In this document: positions 34,954 to 45,949 of the stretch, one piece after another
Layout of the letters: every line of letters begins with the position of its first letter
Position numbering within the stretch: position 1 is the stretch's first letter
NCBI GenBank assembly: GCA_027625915.1
Contig: JANTQA010000029.1
Location: forward strand, 4,278,001 to 4,342,000
Source of the DNA: Anaeramoeba flamelloides
Taxonomy: Eukaryota > Metamonada > Anaeramoebidae
DNA length: 64,000 bases
Reading direction: 5' to 3'
Position numbers and translations under genes: made by a program
Notes under the pieces: generated by a model
What the model was told of the DNA's origin: nothing
Database searches by the model: none
What the model saw: only the letters and a program-made list of their open reading frames with translations

Positions 34954-35134
34954 TTTTGGACACACCTGTTTTTATTTTTGAGTTTTATATTTTTTTTCTT
35001 TTATTTGGATTAAAATGATTACTTATAAAAACATTAATACTGGGTAACTTAAATGTGGTTTTATATTAGGTTTGGAAAAATACAATAAATTGGGTTTTTT
35101 TTTGCCTATTTTTGATTTTGGGTGTGTCCAAATT
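34954..35134. repeat. Small inverted-repeat element with TTTGGACACACC tips
   Basis: TTTTGGACACACC at 34954-34966 faces GGTGTGTCCAAATT at 35121-35134. The word TTGGACACACC is reminiscent of Tc1/mariner termini, but no transposase is present. Confidence 0.45.
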
Positions 35135-35476
35135 TTTGGAAAGGGGTTTAGTTTGGATAAAAAAAAATGAGGTATCATAGTGTGATATCTTTGGGATATA
35201 TTATTCAGTACATTATTTTTTTTATTATCAACCTGTATCATGGATGAGAAAATTTTCATCACAAGTGCCATGAAGTGTGATCTAGATGTGATAATTCAGC
35301 ACTTGCAATATAATTTTATCACATCAAATTTTTTCTTAGGGTAATACTTTATCTCTGATTTTTTACTGTTTATCATATTGAAATATTTTCAATTGAAATT
35401 TATTAGTCTTATTGGATAGCTTCTTATAAAAGTATTAATTACCAAACTAGAAGAGGAATTAAAATAAACCATTTCC

Positions 35477-35985
35477 TAGTCAAAGGAGCCCAGTTGTGAT
35501 GGGTGAATTGCCAACGAATAAAGGATTTGAATGGGGTATTAGAAAAAAAAATTGATTTTGAAAATTTAAATTGAAATTATTTTTTCATATTTTTTTTTTT
35601 TTCAATTTTTTTTTGAAACACAATTCATTTTGCAAATTTTTTTTTTATTGCAAGATCGATAGTCACTAGGTAAAAACTTATTATTCTAATGCTATTAAAA
35701 CAGTAAAATCGATTATAGACAAATCATATTTATTTCTATTGGAATTTTCTTTGATCCTTATTAAGAGTTCAAAATGGACATTGTTTGTTTTTCTTAATAG
35801 GAAAACTTAAAAATTTGGGTTTTTCAATTTTTAAGAAAATTTTTTGATTTTTTAATGTTTTTTCATATGGATATCAACAATTCTCCTTTGATTGTTTATT
35901 ATTCGACTTATTATTTATTTGTTCTTCAAATGCTGATTAAAAAAATAATTGATATTTGAAAAAAATGTTTGTGCCCCTTTGACAG
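35477..35985 (+). mobile_element. Non-autonomous DNA element, CAGTCAAAGG family, copy 2
   Basis: Left end TAGTCAAAGGAGCCCAGTTG and right end TGCCCCTTTGACAG are inverted repeats. About 510 bp long; the interior has the family blocks (TTGCAAGATCGATAGTCACT, TATTGGAATTTTCTTTGATC, TTCTTAATAGGAAAAC) with no open frame. One of the two copies with both ends clearly readable. Confidence 0.82.
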
Positions 35986-36179
35986 AAACAAAGCTTTTAA
36001 AAATAATAAAATAAAAAGTACTTTTTATTTTAGAAATCTATCAAAGAATAGTGTTAGGGAGAGAATGATTACTTAAAATTTAGAAAAAATATCAAAATGT
36101 ATCATATGAAGACATGAAACAAGGAAACGATATTTGCGAGTCTGTTTTTGAATTTAAAAATGAAACCTGAAGAAATAAT

Positions 36180-37186
36180 TTATTCTTCAGGGTTAAAGGC
36201 TTCAAGAACTAAGAGTTTCTTTGAAAAATCACCAATTTTCTTTTTGCTAAGATTTCCAGAGTTGATCATTTTTTCTAATCTTTTTGGTTCTGTTTCGATA
36301 TAGTCATCACCTTTTTTGATGATCATTCTCATTACTTTAGCATACCAAACAAATTCGTTTTCAAGTTCTTCGTTTTTCTTTTCTGTTTCTTCAAGGATGT
36401 TGTCACGTTCTTCGGTTTCTTCCATAAATCTTTGTGCAAGTTTATCAAGTTCGTCATTTCTTCCTGCTGCTGGGTCTAAGGATCCGTCAGGGAGACGGAA
36501 TGTTCCTGCTTTTTCGTTCATATATTTGACGATGTCTTCAAGTTCACGTCCTCCGGCGTAGTCTTCCTTGTCATCCTTTTTGTTTCTTCCAAAGAAATAT
36601 AATGTTGGGTATCCCCTGATGGCATATTTTTCACACAAGTCTTTTCCATCGCTATCACATTCAACTTCGGCAAGAACTACATTTTGTTCATTGACAAATG
36701 CGTCAGCTGCTTCGCCATATGGTTTGGCAAGTCTTTTACAATGTCCTTTTTGTGGTTTTTGATTTTTAATTTGGTTTTTTGGTTATTGTTTAATTTTCGT
36801 TACAAAGGAAGGAAAAAAAAAAAAAAAAAAAGCAAAAGAAAAAACAAGTAAAATCTTTTTTTGAAATTTTTCTGCTTGAAGAGATCTTGGAAAGTTTCGC
36901 TTACCACACCTAATTAAAAAAAAGAAATAAAAAAAGAGAGAAAAATTAACAAGATGAAAATAATTTAAATTTACATAAAGAAAAAAAGGGGGATTATAAA
37001 AAAATAAGAACAAAAGTATTTAAAAGAGATTTACCATGTTGCATAAAATTTTACTAAGACATCTTTTTCGTTATCTAAAGCAATATCATCAAAGTTGCTT
37101 GATGTAAGTCTTACTACGTTTCCGTCAGCAGACACACAGAGAAAGAGAATAATTGATGAGATTAATAAGGCAATTGTTAATTTCAT
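36180..37186 (-). CDS. Protein disulfide isomerase family protein (thioredoxin + ERp29-like D domain), with 5-nt microexon
   Basis: Secretory-pathway thiol oxidoreductase. Exon 1 is 37035-37186, microexon 36905-36909 (GTGTG), exon 3 is 36180-36745; introns of 125 and 159 nt with GT-AG borders. Splicing all three gives 240 residues in frame. Residues 1-20 form a signal peptide (MKLTIALLISSIILFLCVSA). The thioredoxin domain has KFYATW in exon 1; the microexon completes WCGHCKRLA, the catalytic CxxC, at about 51-55; YPTLYFF carries the cis-proline. From about residue 130 an acidic helical region (GRNDELDKLAQRF, MIIKKGDDYIETEPKRL, KKIGDFSKKLLVLEAF) matches the ERp29 C-terminal domain. This one-thioredoxin plus D layout is simpler than usual two-thioredoxin PDI-D proteins. 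It ends NPEE, with no KDEL-type retention signal. Without the microexon the active site and frame are lost. Confidence 0.88.
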
Positions 37187-38655
37187 TTCGAAATGCTTAT
37201 TATTAAAGAAGAAGAGAAAATCGAAAAAATGAAAATTTTTTTTCGGGATATTATTTTACTTATTCTTTTGAGGGAATAGTTTTCTTTTTGTTTGGTACTT
37301 GTTCAATTGAGTTTTCTCTTTTTGCTGTAATCCAGTTTATTTTTTCTTGTTTTAATCCTTTATTTATAAAAGGAATTTTCCAAATTTCTTTTGTTTACAA
37401 TACTGTTATTTGAATTTTTAATTGGAAATATTGTCATCTCGTTCTTGTTTTACTCATTTCTCAATATCTGACATTGTGAGTTTTGATTTCACAGAAATAC
37501 ACTCCAAAATAGTTTACAAAAAAGATCCTACAGTATGTTCAATAACCCGTGTCGGCGTTTTAATATATGTTTTTGAAAATTATTTGTGTTGTTTTTTGAA
37601 ATAACTGTGGTTTTCTGTTTTTATTTTGTGTTCAACATAAAAATACAGTTCAGTTTAACTATACTTTCAAATCAACCAATATGTACAATAGATCATATGA
37701 TCATAGTGTTTTTCTATAACATTCAAGACCAATCTCCTGATAAAAGAGATCGAATTCAACCAAATTTTAACAAAACACCCAGAAATCGACAAAACCCAAA
37801 TCTTTCAGTTTGAATAAATACAAAAAAAAATCAATAAAAAGGATAAAACAAGTTCCTTAAAAACTTTTTTGATTGTACCTCGGTATATTAACAAAATGAG
37901 ATATCAATTTTTCAAAGTTTTTTTAAAAAAGCTAGGAACCAAAAATTTCAATTCATTTTCCTTTTATCCCTTCACCAATCGTCTTCAAATCATATCTTGT
38001 ATTTGGTTTAATTATTTATTTGTTTTTTTTTGCCTATATTGGAGGAGATAAGAATCCAAAATGAAAGAATATTTCGTATTGAATCAAAAGTTAATTAACC
38101 CGATATTTTATCTGATCTAAAATTCTACAAGAACATACCCAATGACTAAATTATTTATAAATCAATTTATTTTCAACAAGTTTAATAATGAGAGGAAATT
38201 AAATCTCTTATAAGATCAATTTTCAGAGATTATAATAAGATCTTTCAATTTTTCAATCAAAATAGTAGAAATAATATTTTAGAAAACTTTGAATAAAAAT
38301 TTCTTTTATAGCTTTGAGAATGATAGTAATATTGTCAAGATATACTTCTTTTTTAAAAATAAGCCCACTTTTGAAAACTTTTAATTGTGGTCAACAATTT
38401 AAAAATGAAAACAACTTAAAAAAGTTGGAAAACAACAGTTAAAAACACGTTTTTCAAAAAATCATCAGTTAAATTTTAAAAAACGACAATTATTAAAGTC
38501 GACACAGGTTATTTAACATACTGTAACAAATTATAATAGATCCCAAATTTAAATCTAATTCTTCAAAACTTCATGCCTCTAGAAAAGAGAAATGGAAACA
38601 AAAAGAAATATCAAATGTGAATAAATAAATTGAAACGATGATTTTTGAGATATAG

Positions 38656-39155
38656 TAGTGAAAATAATACCTGAAATGAAAATAATACCAGACAAGATTT
38701 TATATTTTTAATTTTAGTAAAATTGATTTTTAATTACAAATATTTTCAATCAAATCCTTTTTTGAAATACCCAAATTTTTTATGAACCTACTTATAAACC
38801 TACCTAAAGTTTAAACAAGTAGGGTGTTTCTATAGAATACTCAAGTAATTGCTTGATAGATAAAGTAGATCATACTATTTTCAAAAACAATTGAATTTTA
38901 TAGAGGTTTGCTAGAGTTTGGATAATGATAATTTTTATTCTTTTTTTTTTGGTTGATTAAATAATGTTTTGAACAAACGAAATTTCATTAATCATCATTA
39001 TAATAAGTGGGTAAGTTATAATTTTAAAAGTTTGATTCTTAAAAAAAAAGGATTTGATTTTAAAGAAAAGAAATTACTACAGAACAATTTTTCAAATATC
39101 AAAAATTAAAAAACTTATCAAGGAATTTTTTTCATTCCAGGTATTTTTTTCACTA
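38656..39155. mobile_element. Inverted-repeat DNA element, 34-bp arms
   Basis: The left arm TAGTGAAAATAATACC...AATGAAAATAATACC (38656-38689) and right arm (39122-39155) are imperfect inverted repeats. The interior (about 38815-38950, with AGATAAAGTAGATCATACTA) resembles 59265-59385 inside a different TIR element, although the ends of the two do not match. Non-autonomous; 500 bp. Confidence 0.65.
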
Positions 39156-39570
39156 TTTTACTGAAAAAAACTACAGAATCCATAATTCTTGTTAAATAAC
39201 ATAAGAATATCGAAACCTAATTCTTTCTATTCCACACAACACCAAAATTTCTTCACATTTCATACAATTATTTTTAATAAAATTATAAAAAGAAAAAAAG
39301 GATAAAAATATTATTAAATAACATTAATTTTTATTGAAATTTGTAGTTTAAGTTTCTGAATCATCGTCTATACAAAACAAAGATTCAAAATTAAATTAAA
39401 CAAATAAGTTATAAATGAAAATTATAGAAAAGATTTATAATATTCAACTCAAGAGAGATTTTTTTCATTGTTTTTCCAATAATTAATTTCAAATTCCTTT
39501 GGTTTGAATTATTATAGGTTGGTTAATTAAAATTTTTTCAATGAAAAAAAAAAAAAGGTTGTTTGTTGTT

Positions 39571-39590
39571 TTGTATGTATGCATACATAC
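39571..39590. repeat. 20-bp perfect palindrome
   Basis: TGTATGTATGCATACATACA is exactly self-complementary and alternates purine and pyrimidine throughout. Could form a cruciform or left-handed stretch; possibly just a simple repeat. Confidence 0.7.
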
Positions 39591-40074
39591 ACGGCATGCT
39601 ATATGTTTCTTTATTCAACAGGCAATTTCTGTTGCTAAAAAAAAAAAAAAAAACAATCACATAACAGAAAATCACGCTTATAACTTTCTTAAAAAGTTAT
39701 TATACTTTAATTGAAAATAAATCAATAGATAGCACAAAAAATTATGTTTATTTTAATATTATATTCTAATTAAACTTCATGTAAAAATATATTAATACTA
39801 ACAAAATGTAATTTTTTTCTTGAAAGAATAATATTTATACAATAATTTGTATTAATGTAGACTCTTTTGAATATGTATATATTGAATAGTCCCGAGACTT
39901 CTTGCATATCAGTATATTATTCTTGTAATAATTTGAAAGTATTATTATTATACACAAAAATTAGATCAAAATATATCATCTCCAATAAAGCATAAAGATA
40001 TATAGATTACAAATTAATGGAAGTTTGTGTGCGTAAAAAACATAATTTGATTTTATTAAACCATATTAACATAA

Positions 40075-43000
40075 TTATTTATTTAGATATCTGTCAGTTA
40101 TTTTTTTGATAACAGCACCCCTATAACGTAAATATCTTTCAAGAAATTTCCCTGTTTTTTGAGCAATTCTCTCTCCCTGGCAAGCTATTTGATTTTAAAA
40201 TTTAAGATCAAAAGGAAATATAAAAAGAAGTAAATAATTTAATTTTATTTGGATTTTAAATTTTGTTGAAAATTTTGAAATAAACTCCATTTCACACAAG
40301 AATGCCCAGTTGTAATGGCCGAATTACGTGCGTTTCAAGGGTTTAAATGGGTATTAGAGGAAAAAATAAATTTTAGAAATTTCAAATTTGAAATCATTTT
40401 TTCACATTTTTATTTCATATTTTTGCGATTTTTTTTAGATACATAATTCAGTTGCAAAAATTTTTTTCATTGCAAGATCTAGAGTCACTTAAAAAAAACT
40501 TGTTATTCCAATGTTATTGAAACAGTGAAAATGATTGTAGAAAAATCATCTTGATTTTTATTGGAATTTTCTTTGATCTTCAAATTTAAGAGATCAAAAT
40601 GAACCTTGATTGTTTTTCTCAATAGGAAAACCCCAAGAATTTTATTTTTTCAATTTTTATGAAAATATATTGATTAATTAGATTTACTTCATATATAATA
40701 TCAGCAATTATTTGGTGTGTATTATTCAACTTAATTCTTATTTTACTATTCAAAGGCCAATTAGAAAAAAGAATTGATATTTGGAAAAAAATTTGGGACA
40801 CTATGAAATAAACAAAGTTGATAATCTTATTTGAAATCTAAATATCATAGTTTTATGGAAATGAAGTAGAGATAGAGAGGGGTGAAAAGTAATAGAATTT
40901 TGATTTTCGGACATTCTCAAGATAACATCTAATTTGTACTGTGAAAATGATTTTCCCAAATTAAAAAATTTAGAAAAAAAATCCATAAATTATAGATTAT
41001 AGCAGTTTCCATTGCCTTGAAAATCTTTAAGTTCAATAAATATGAAGTTAGATATAAAACTAATATCAGCATAAAATCAAATTCGAATAGTCATTAAAAT
41101 TTTTGAATAAACAGTTTTGTATTTTTTCGATTAATCAAACAAAAAAGATTTTTATTAAAGAAAGATCTTTAAGTATTAATTAACTGATTAATCCAGTTTT
41201 AGCGAAATCAAATATCTCTTGGCTTTATAATAATTTTATAATTTTTTTTTTTTCCTTCTATTTCTTTATTTTTAGTTTTTTGCAAAATGTTTTCCAATTT
41301 AATATTAAAAAGATGAATAAATATTGTATACCTTTGGTTAATAAGAAATCACGAAGTTCTTCTTTTCCAAAAATAGGTGGTACTGGGAGCTGTGGTTGAT
41401 ATAGTGGTACACTTTTTTTTGACACAACTTCAACTCTATTATAAATAGTAATGGATTGGATATTATATATTACATTCATTAATAATAAAAGTTATAACCA
41501 AAATTATAATTTGTTAAAAAATTAAAATAATAATAAAAAAAAAAAATCAAAATACCTATATTTGGTTTCGTTTTTATTTGTTAAAGGCTGTACTGCAATC
41601 AATATATGATTTTGCCGGCTTTTCAAGGATTCCGGATTATATTTCCCCTTGCCATCAATAAATATGATAACAACAACATCATTACCTATATGTTTTTTTT
41701 TAATTAGTTGTTGGGGATCTTTTTCGGAATATGGCAGTAAAGTTGATACATGCCACATAATATCAAAATCGTTCCATTTTGTAAAAACACTTTGTTTCCC
41801 ACTTCTATCCCTTTTGGTGTTTAACCCACCAGAGTATTCCTTCCATCCAAGTAGGTTTATATGATCACCTAATAAATCTAAAAACTCGTCCCATTCAGAT
41901 GATCCTTTTTGGTTACTCAAAAAATCTGTTTCCTGTGTTTGACCATCAGCAACATACATTACACCAAATTTAAATTGTTTAATATTCTATAAGAATTAAT
42001 ATCAAAAACAAAAAATAAAAAATAAATCATTAGAAAAGGTTTGTTTCATTGTCGAGAATCATAGGATATAAGAGTGAATTTAATATTACAAAATAACATT
42101 TTTGTGGATTTTTTTGGATTTTTTTAATATTTTATCACCTTTTTTTAATATTTTTATGATTATATGTCCCTAAGACCCAAAAAACACTAACAATTGAAAA
42201 CTGATCAAATACCTTCCATTAAAAAAATTAAAAAAACTAAATGAAAAAATAAAAATAAATAAAGTTTCAATCTAACTTTTTCTTGATAACATTTTTTGAC
42301 AAAATCATTGAATTCAAACTTAAAATTATGTATATTTTTAGATACACTTTCTTTTTTAACTCATTTACTAAAACTTATTCTAAATTATGAGAATTTTATT
42401 TTCACAAAAGGGACTAATTTGGTCCTCAAATGTTTTTTTGATTTTTAAATGGTAAAATAAAAAAAAAAGTTATTTAAAAAGGATAAACTCTCTGGAAAAA
42501 TACTCTAATTTAATTTATTAACTTATCCTTTGATTTTCATACTTTTCTCAACCCCAAGTTGTCAAAAAAAAAAAAAAAAAAAGTGCACAGTAATTTCAAA
42601 AAATAATTTCGATATTCAAAAGTCGAGAGTATTTTTATTCTAAAAAAAATTATCCCAGTGTTTAATTGAATGAAGTTATAAGCTAGATTTCGAAAAATAT
42701 TAATCAGAAAAAAATAGTTCTTAATTTTATTAAGGACATATTAAGTTAAAGTCAATAATTTTAACGATTTTTTATAAAAATCCATTGATAATTTGTTTAA
42801 AAATAGTGTTAAAAATATTGTTTTTACATAATTTGTCTCCCATAATAAGTAAAAAATTAATTTTTTTATATGTTGTAATAGATTCTAGTTCTTTGTTCTT
42901 TGGTATTCTGGAAAAAATATTTTGAGATTCAAACGTTTTTAATTCACGATTTTTTTCTTTTGCAATAGATATGTTGAAAAATAAATTCTGAAATGTTTTT

Positions 43001-45949
43001 TTTTTTTTTTAATATATTTCATGCACTCACTTTACGTAAAATCTCTATTATTATTTACAAATTTTATTAATCAAATTCAATAATTTTTGATTTTTTTTTC
43101 TAAGAATAACTTTTTTATAAAGCAATGAATAATTAAAGATTCAACCAAAATACAATTAATGATAAAAATATACATTCACAATAAATTGTAGATACAAAAT
43201 TTTAAAAAATAATTCTTTATCATTTATCCAATAATTGTGTTTAATTTAATGTAAAATTTTATTGCGAAAATTAATTTTATTTTAATGATAACAATCTTGA
43301 TTAATTTTTAGATATGTATCATTTTCAAATCGGTGGAAATGAATGAATGCCGTTGAAGCAAGAACATATTTAGAAGGATAAAATATCACTTTAAGATCTA
43401 AACTAAACTTTGTTTCTGTCAAAGAGAACCCAACAATTTTTCCAAATATCAATTATTTTTTCTAATTGGCCTTTGAAAAATAAATAAGAATTAAGAAGAA
43501 TAATACATATCAGAGAATATTTGGTATCCGTATGAAGTAAACCAAATCAATTTATATTTTCTTAAAAATTGAAAAAATAAAATTCTTGGGGTTTTCCTAT
43601 TGAGAAAAACAAACAAGGTTCATTTTGATCTCTTAAATTTGATCAAAGAAAATTCCAATAAAAATCAAGATGATTTTTTTACAACCGTTTTTTCTGTTTC
43701 AATAGCCTTAGAATAACAGATTTTTTTACTAAATGAATATGGGTCTTACAATAAATTTAAAATTGCAAAACAATTATGTATCTAAAAAAAAAGAAAAAAG
43801 AAAAAAGAAAAAATGAAAATTTCCAAAATAAATTTTTTCTTATAATCCTCATTCGAACCCTTGAAACACACGCAATTCACACTATTATAATTGGGCCAAT
43901 TTGACTTTAATATGTGTTTCTTTTTAAAAAATTTCCTCCAAGTAACCCTATTCAAATCTAAAATTTTGATAAAATTAATAAAGGTGCCATCTAAATAAAA
44001 TAAAAACAAAGAAATTAATGTCTATAAAACACAAAGTATTTATCATAATAAATATTTTCACATAAATTTATAATTTAGCTAAGAAATAATTGAAAATAAA
44101 TTAGAAATTTTCATTTTTAGTAAGTTTACCAATTAATTTCTTTGATTTGGGATTTTTTTATTTCTATATTTACCAAAAGGTTAAAAATGATAAAATTTAG
44201 ATTATTTGATCAGTATTCCAATTAGAACAGTTAATGGTTACTTGACTGTTTATTTATTCATCTCTAAAATGGGAGTGTATTTTGTAATTTTCACCACTAT
44301 TTCCAATTGATCAAAAACAATTAACACCCAGGTGTTTTTAAAACATTTGCATTTTAATTTTAACAGTCAATGAAGAATTCCTCAAATTTTTTCAATCTTT
44401 TCCATTTTGATACCTTATGTCGATTTTTAAAACCCTGTAAGCTTGATGACTACACCAAAAAAAAATCATTGAAACTTTTCAACAATGTGAAAAGGGGTTC
44501 TAAAAATTGTTTTCAAAGAAAATTTTCTCAAAATGCTATTTTTTTCTTTGTTCTTTTTCATTTTTTGATACAATTAATCATTGAAATCACAGAAATGAAT
44601 TCAAAATTCTGAAAAAAATGAAATTTTTTCCTTCTTAGATCTCTCTAATGAAAATTTTGTGAGATTTAACAACAACCTCAAAACCCTGATTAAAATACGG
44701 AAAACATTAAATTTGAATTGCAAAAGGAGTAGTTAGTGTTAATTTTTGGGGTAAGCGATGATTTTTTTTACAAAACCAAAAAAAAAAATTGCAAAAATTT
44801 CAAAGTGAAAATAAGAATAGTTTTCTTGTACACACCCAAAACTCTTTGGTCCAAAACAAAGGGAAAAGGGATGGTTTGAAAAAGTAAATATTAAAGATGA
44901 AAAATAAAATAAAAAAGAAAACAAAAATTAACTTACGCTTGTATTTTCCATTGTCAATATTTCTTGTTCTTCTTTTTGATTTAAACAAGAAACAACTTTT
45001 GATCCTTCCAAATTTTCATCAAATGCTTTTACCACTGAACTAACCGGTGGCCCTTTACAAAAGAGCTTATTGATAAACGGAACTTCAAGTGAGCTACTTG
45101 AAATTTCTTTCATTTGTGATTCTTCTTGTGAGTCGCACAAGACTAAAAGTCTGTCTTCCTTTGTTGGTGAGCTGATCACAGAAAAAACAAAAGACCCATT
45201 TTCCGAGTGTTGCACAGCTAAATGGTAGCACCCTATAAAAAATGAAAATTGGTAATGTGACAAATGGTGTGGGACAAAAACAAAAAAGAATTAGACATGC
45301 TGTTTTGGGATCAAATATTTTTTTTTTTCCAAAATTATTTGACTGCTCAAAAAACAAGCAAAAGACATTTTTTTGTTGTGTTATTTGGAAACAACAATAA
45401 AAAAAAAAGAACGCTTTATGTTACGATCCCTTTGAATTTTTTTTCAATCACCAAATATTTTGAATTAAAATCTTTTTTGAAAAGGGTCTAAGATCAGTCG
45501 CATTTGGGAAGATCTTATAAAAAAATTTCAGAAAGTGAAAAATCTTTGTATATTTGCCGATTTAAAAGTTTTGAAATCAGAATTGAACAACTAGTGATTT
45601 TGGTTTGCTCTGGGAGTTTTGTTGAATTGAAATCAAAAAAGAGAATTTTCAAATGAAAGGGAATAAACAATAAATAAAAAAAAAGAATACGATGGAAATC
45701 CAATGGAAAATGTTTACCTTGGTTGTAAAAATGGTCTTTAAAACTGGTGTTGTCTTGAAACACTTCAAGATCTTGGAGGCCATAGTTTTCATCAAAAGGC
45801 TCGACTTTCCAATATTTGCTTTTAGTGAAAAGAAAACTTTCTGTTGTTTCATCTTCAGTAGAGATTTCTTCCCATTCATTGAAACTATTGTCAGTAAATT
45901 CTTCAAAATTTTTTAATTCTTCATCAAGAACCTTTTCTAATTCATTCAT
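40075..45949 (-). CDS. Rap/Ran-GAP domain protein (RapGAP)
   Basis: GTPase-activating protein for Rap-type GTPases. Five exons: 45718-45949, 44937-45232, 41556-41986, 41332-41435, 40075-40184. Introns of 485, 2950, 120 and 1147 nt are all GT-AG and phases agree, giving 390 residues. Exons 1-2 give FKDHFYNQGCYHLAV and SFVFSVISSP, equivalent to the YRKHFLGKEHFNY region of animal RAP1GAP. Exon 3 holds the core: FKFGVMYVADGQTQE, FLDLLGDHINLLGW, YSGGLN, MWHVSTLLPYSEKDPQQL and KKKHIGNDVV. The HIGND Asn, near residue 278, is the catalytic Asn thumb. Exon 4 has VEVVSKKSVPLYQPQLPVPP and LRDFLLTK. Exon 5 continues ACQGERIAQKTGKFLERYL. Relatives carry about six residues (LINAEY-like) between LLTK and AC; these are missing, so a microexon may lie in the last intron. 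Dispersed TIR elements occupy introns 2 and 4. The start Met is inferred from the N-terminal match. Confidence 0.87.
40293..40805 (+). mobile_element. Non-autonomous DNA element, CAGTCAAAGG family, copy 3 (RapGAP intron 4)
   Basis: Terminal word degraded to CACACAAGAATGCCCAGTTG, but GCCCAGTTGTAATGG and the interior blocks (TTGCAAGATCTAGAGTCACT, TATTGGAATTTTCTTTGATC, TTCTCAATAGGAAAAC) are well kept. Lies antisense to the host gene, wholly within its last intron. Confidence 0.72.
43416..43906 (-). mobile_element. Non-autonomous DNA element, CAGTCAAAGG family, copy 4 (RapGAP intron 2)
   Basis: Reverse orientation copy: begins CTGTCAAAGAGAACCCA and ends near TTGGGCCAATTTGAC. Interior reads as the complement of copy 3 (CCTATTGAGAAAAACAAAC, GATCAAAGAAAATTCCAATA). 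Sits in the 2.95-kb second intron. Confidence 0.75.

Larger units (their letters stand above)
33670..36179. other. Intergenic stretch with small inverted-repeat elements
   Basis: No gene supported. Contents: an inverted pair (CTTTTTCAAAAAATGTGACTCA near 34004, GTGAGTCACAATTTTTGAAATGAG near 34181); a ~100-bp A-run at 34370-34460; a pair GGACACACC (34958) / GGTGTGTCC (35121); and the dispersed TIR element at 35477-35985. Confidence 0.6.
37187..40074. other. AT-rich intergenic stretch
   Basis: No gene supported; open frames at 37422-38051 lack any family resemblance. An inverted-repeat element lies at 38656-39155 and a 20-bp perfect palindrome at 39571-39590. Confidence 0.55.

Noticed and set aside
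36316-36762. Ser-rich open frames on the plus strand
   Set aside because: Antisense of PDI exon 3.
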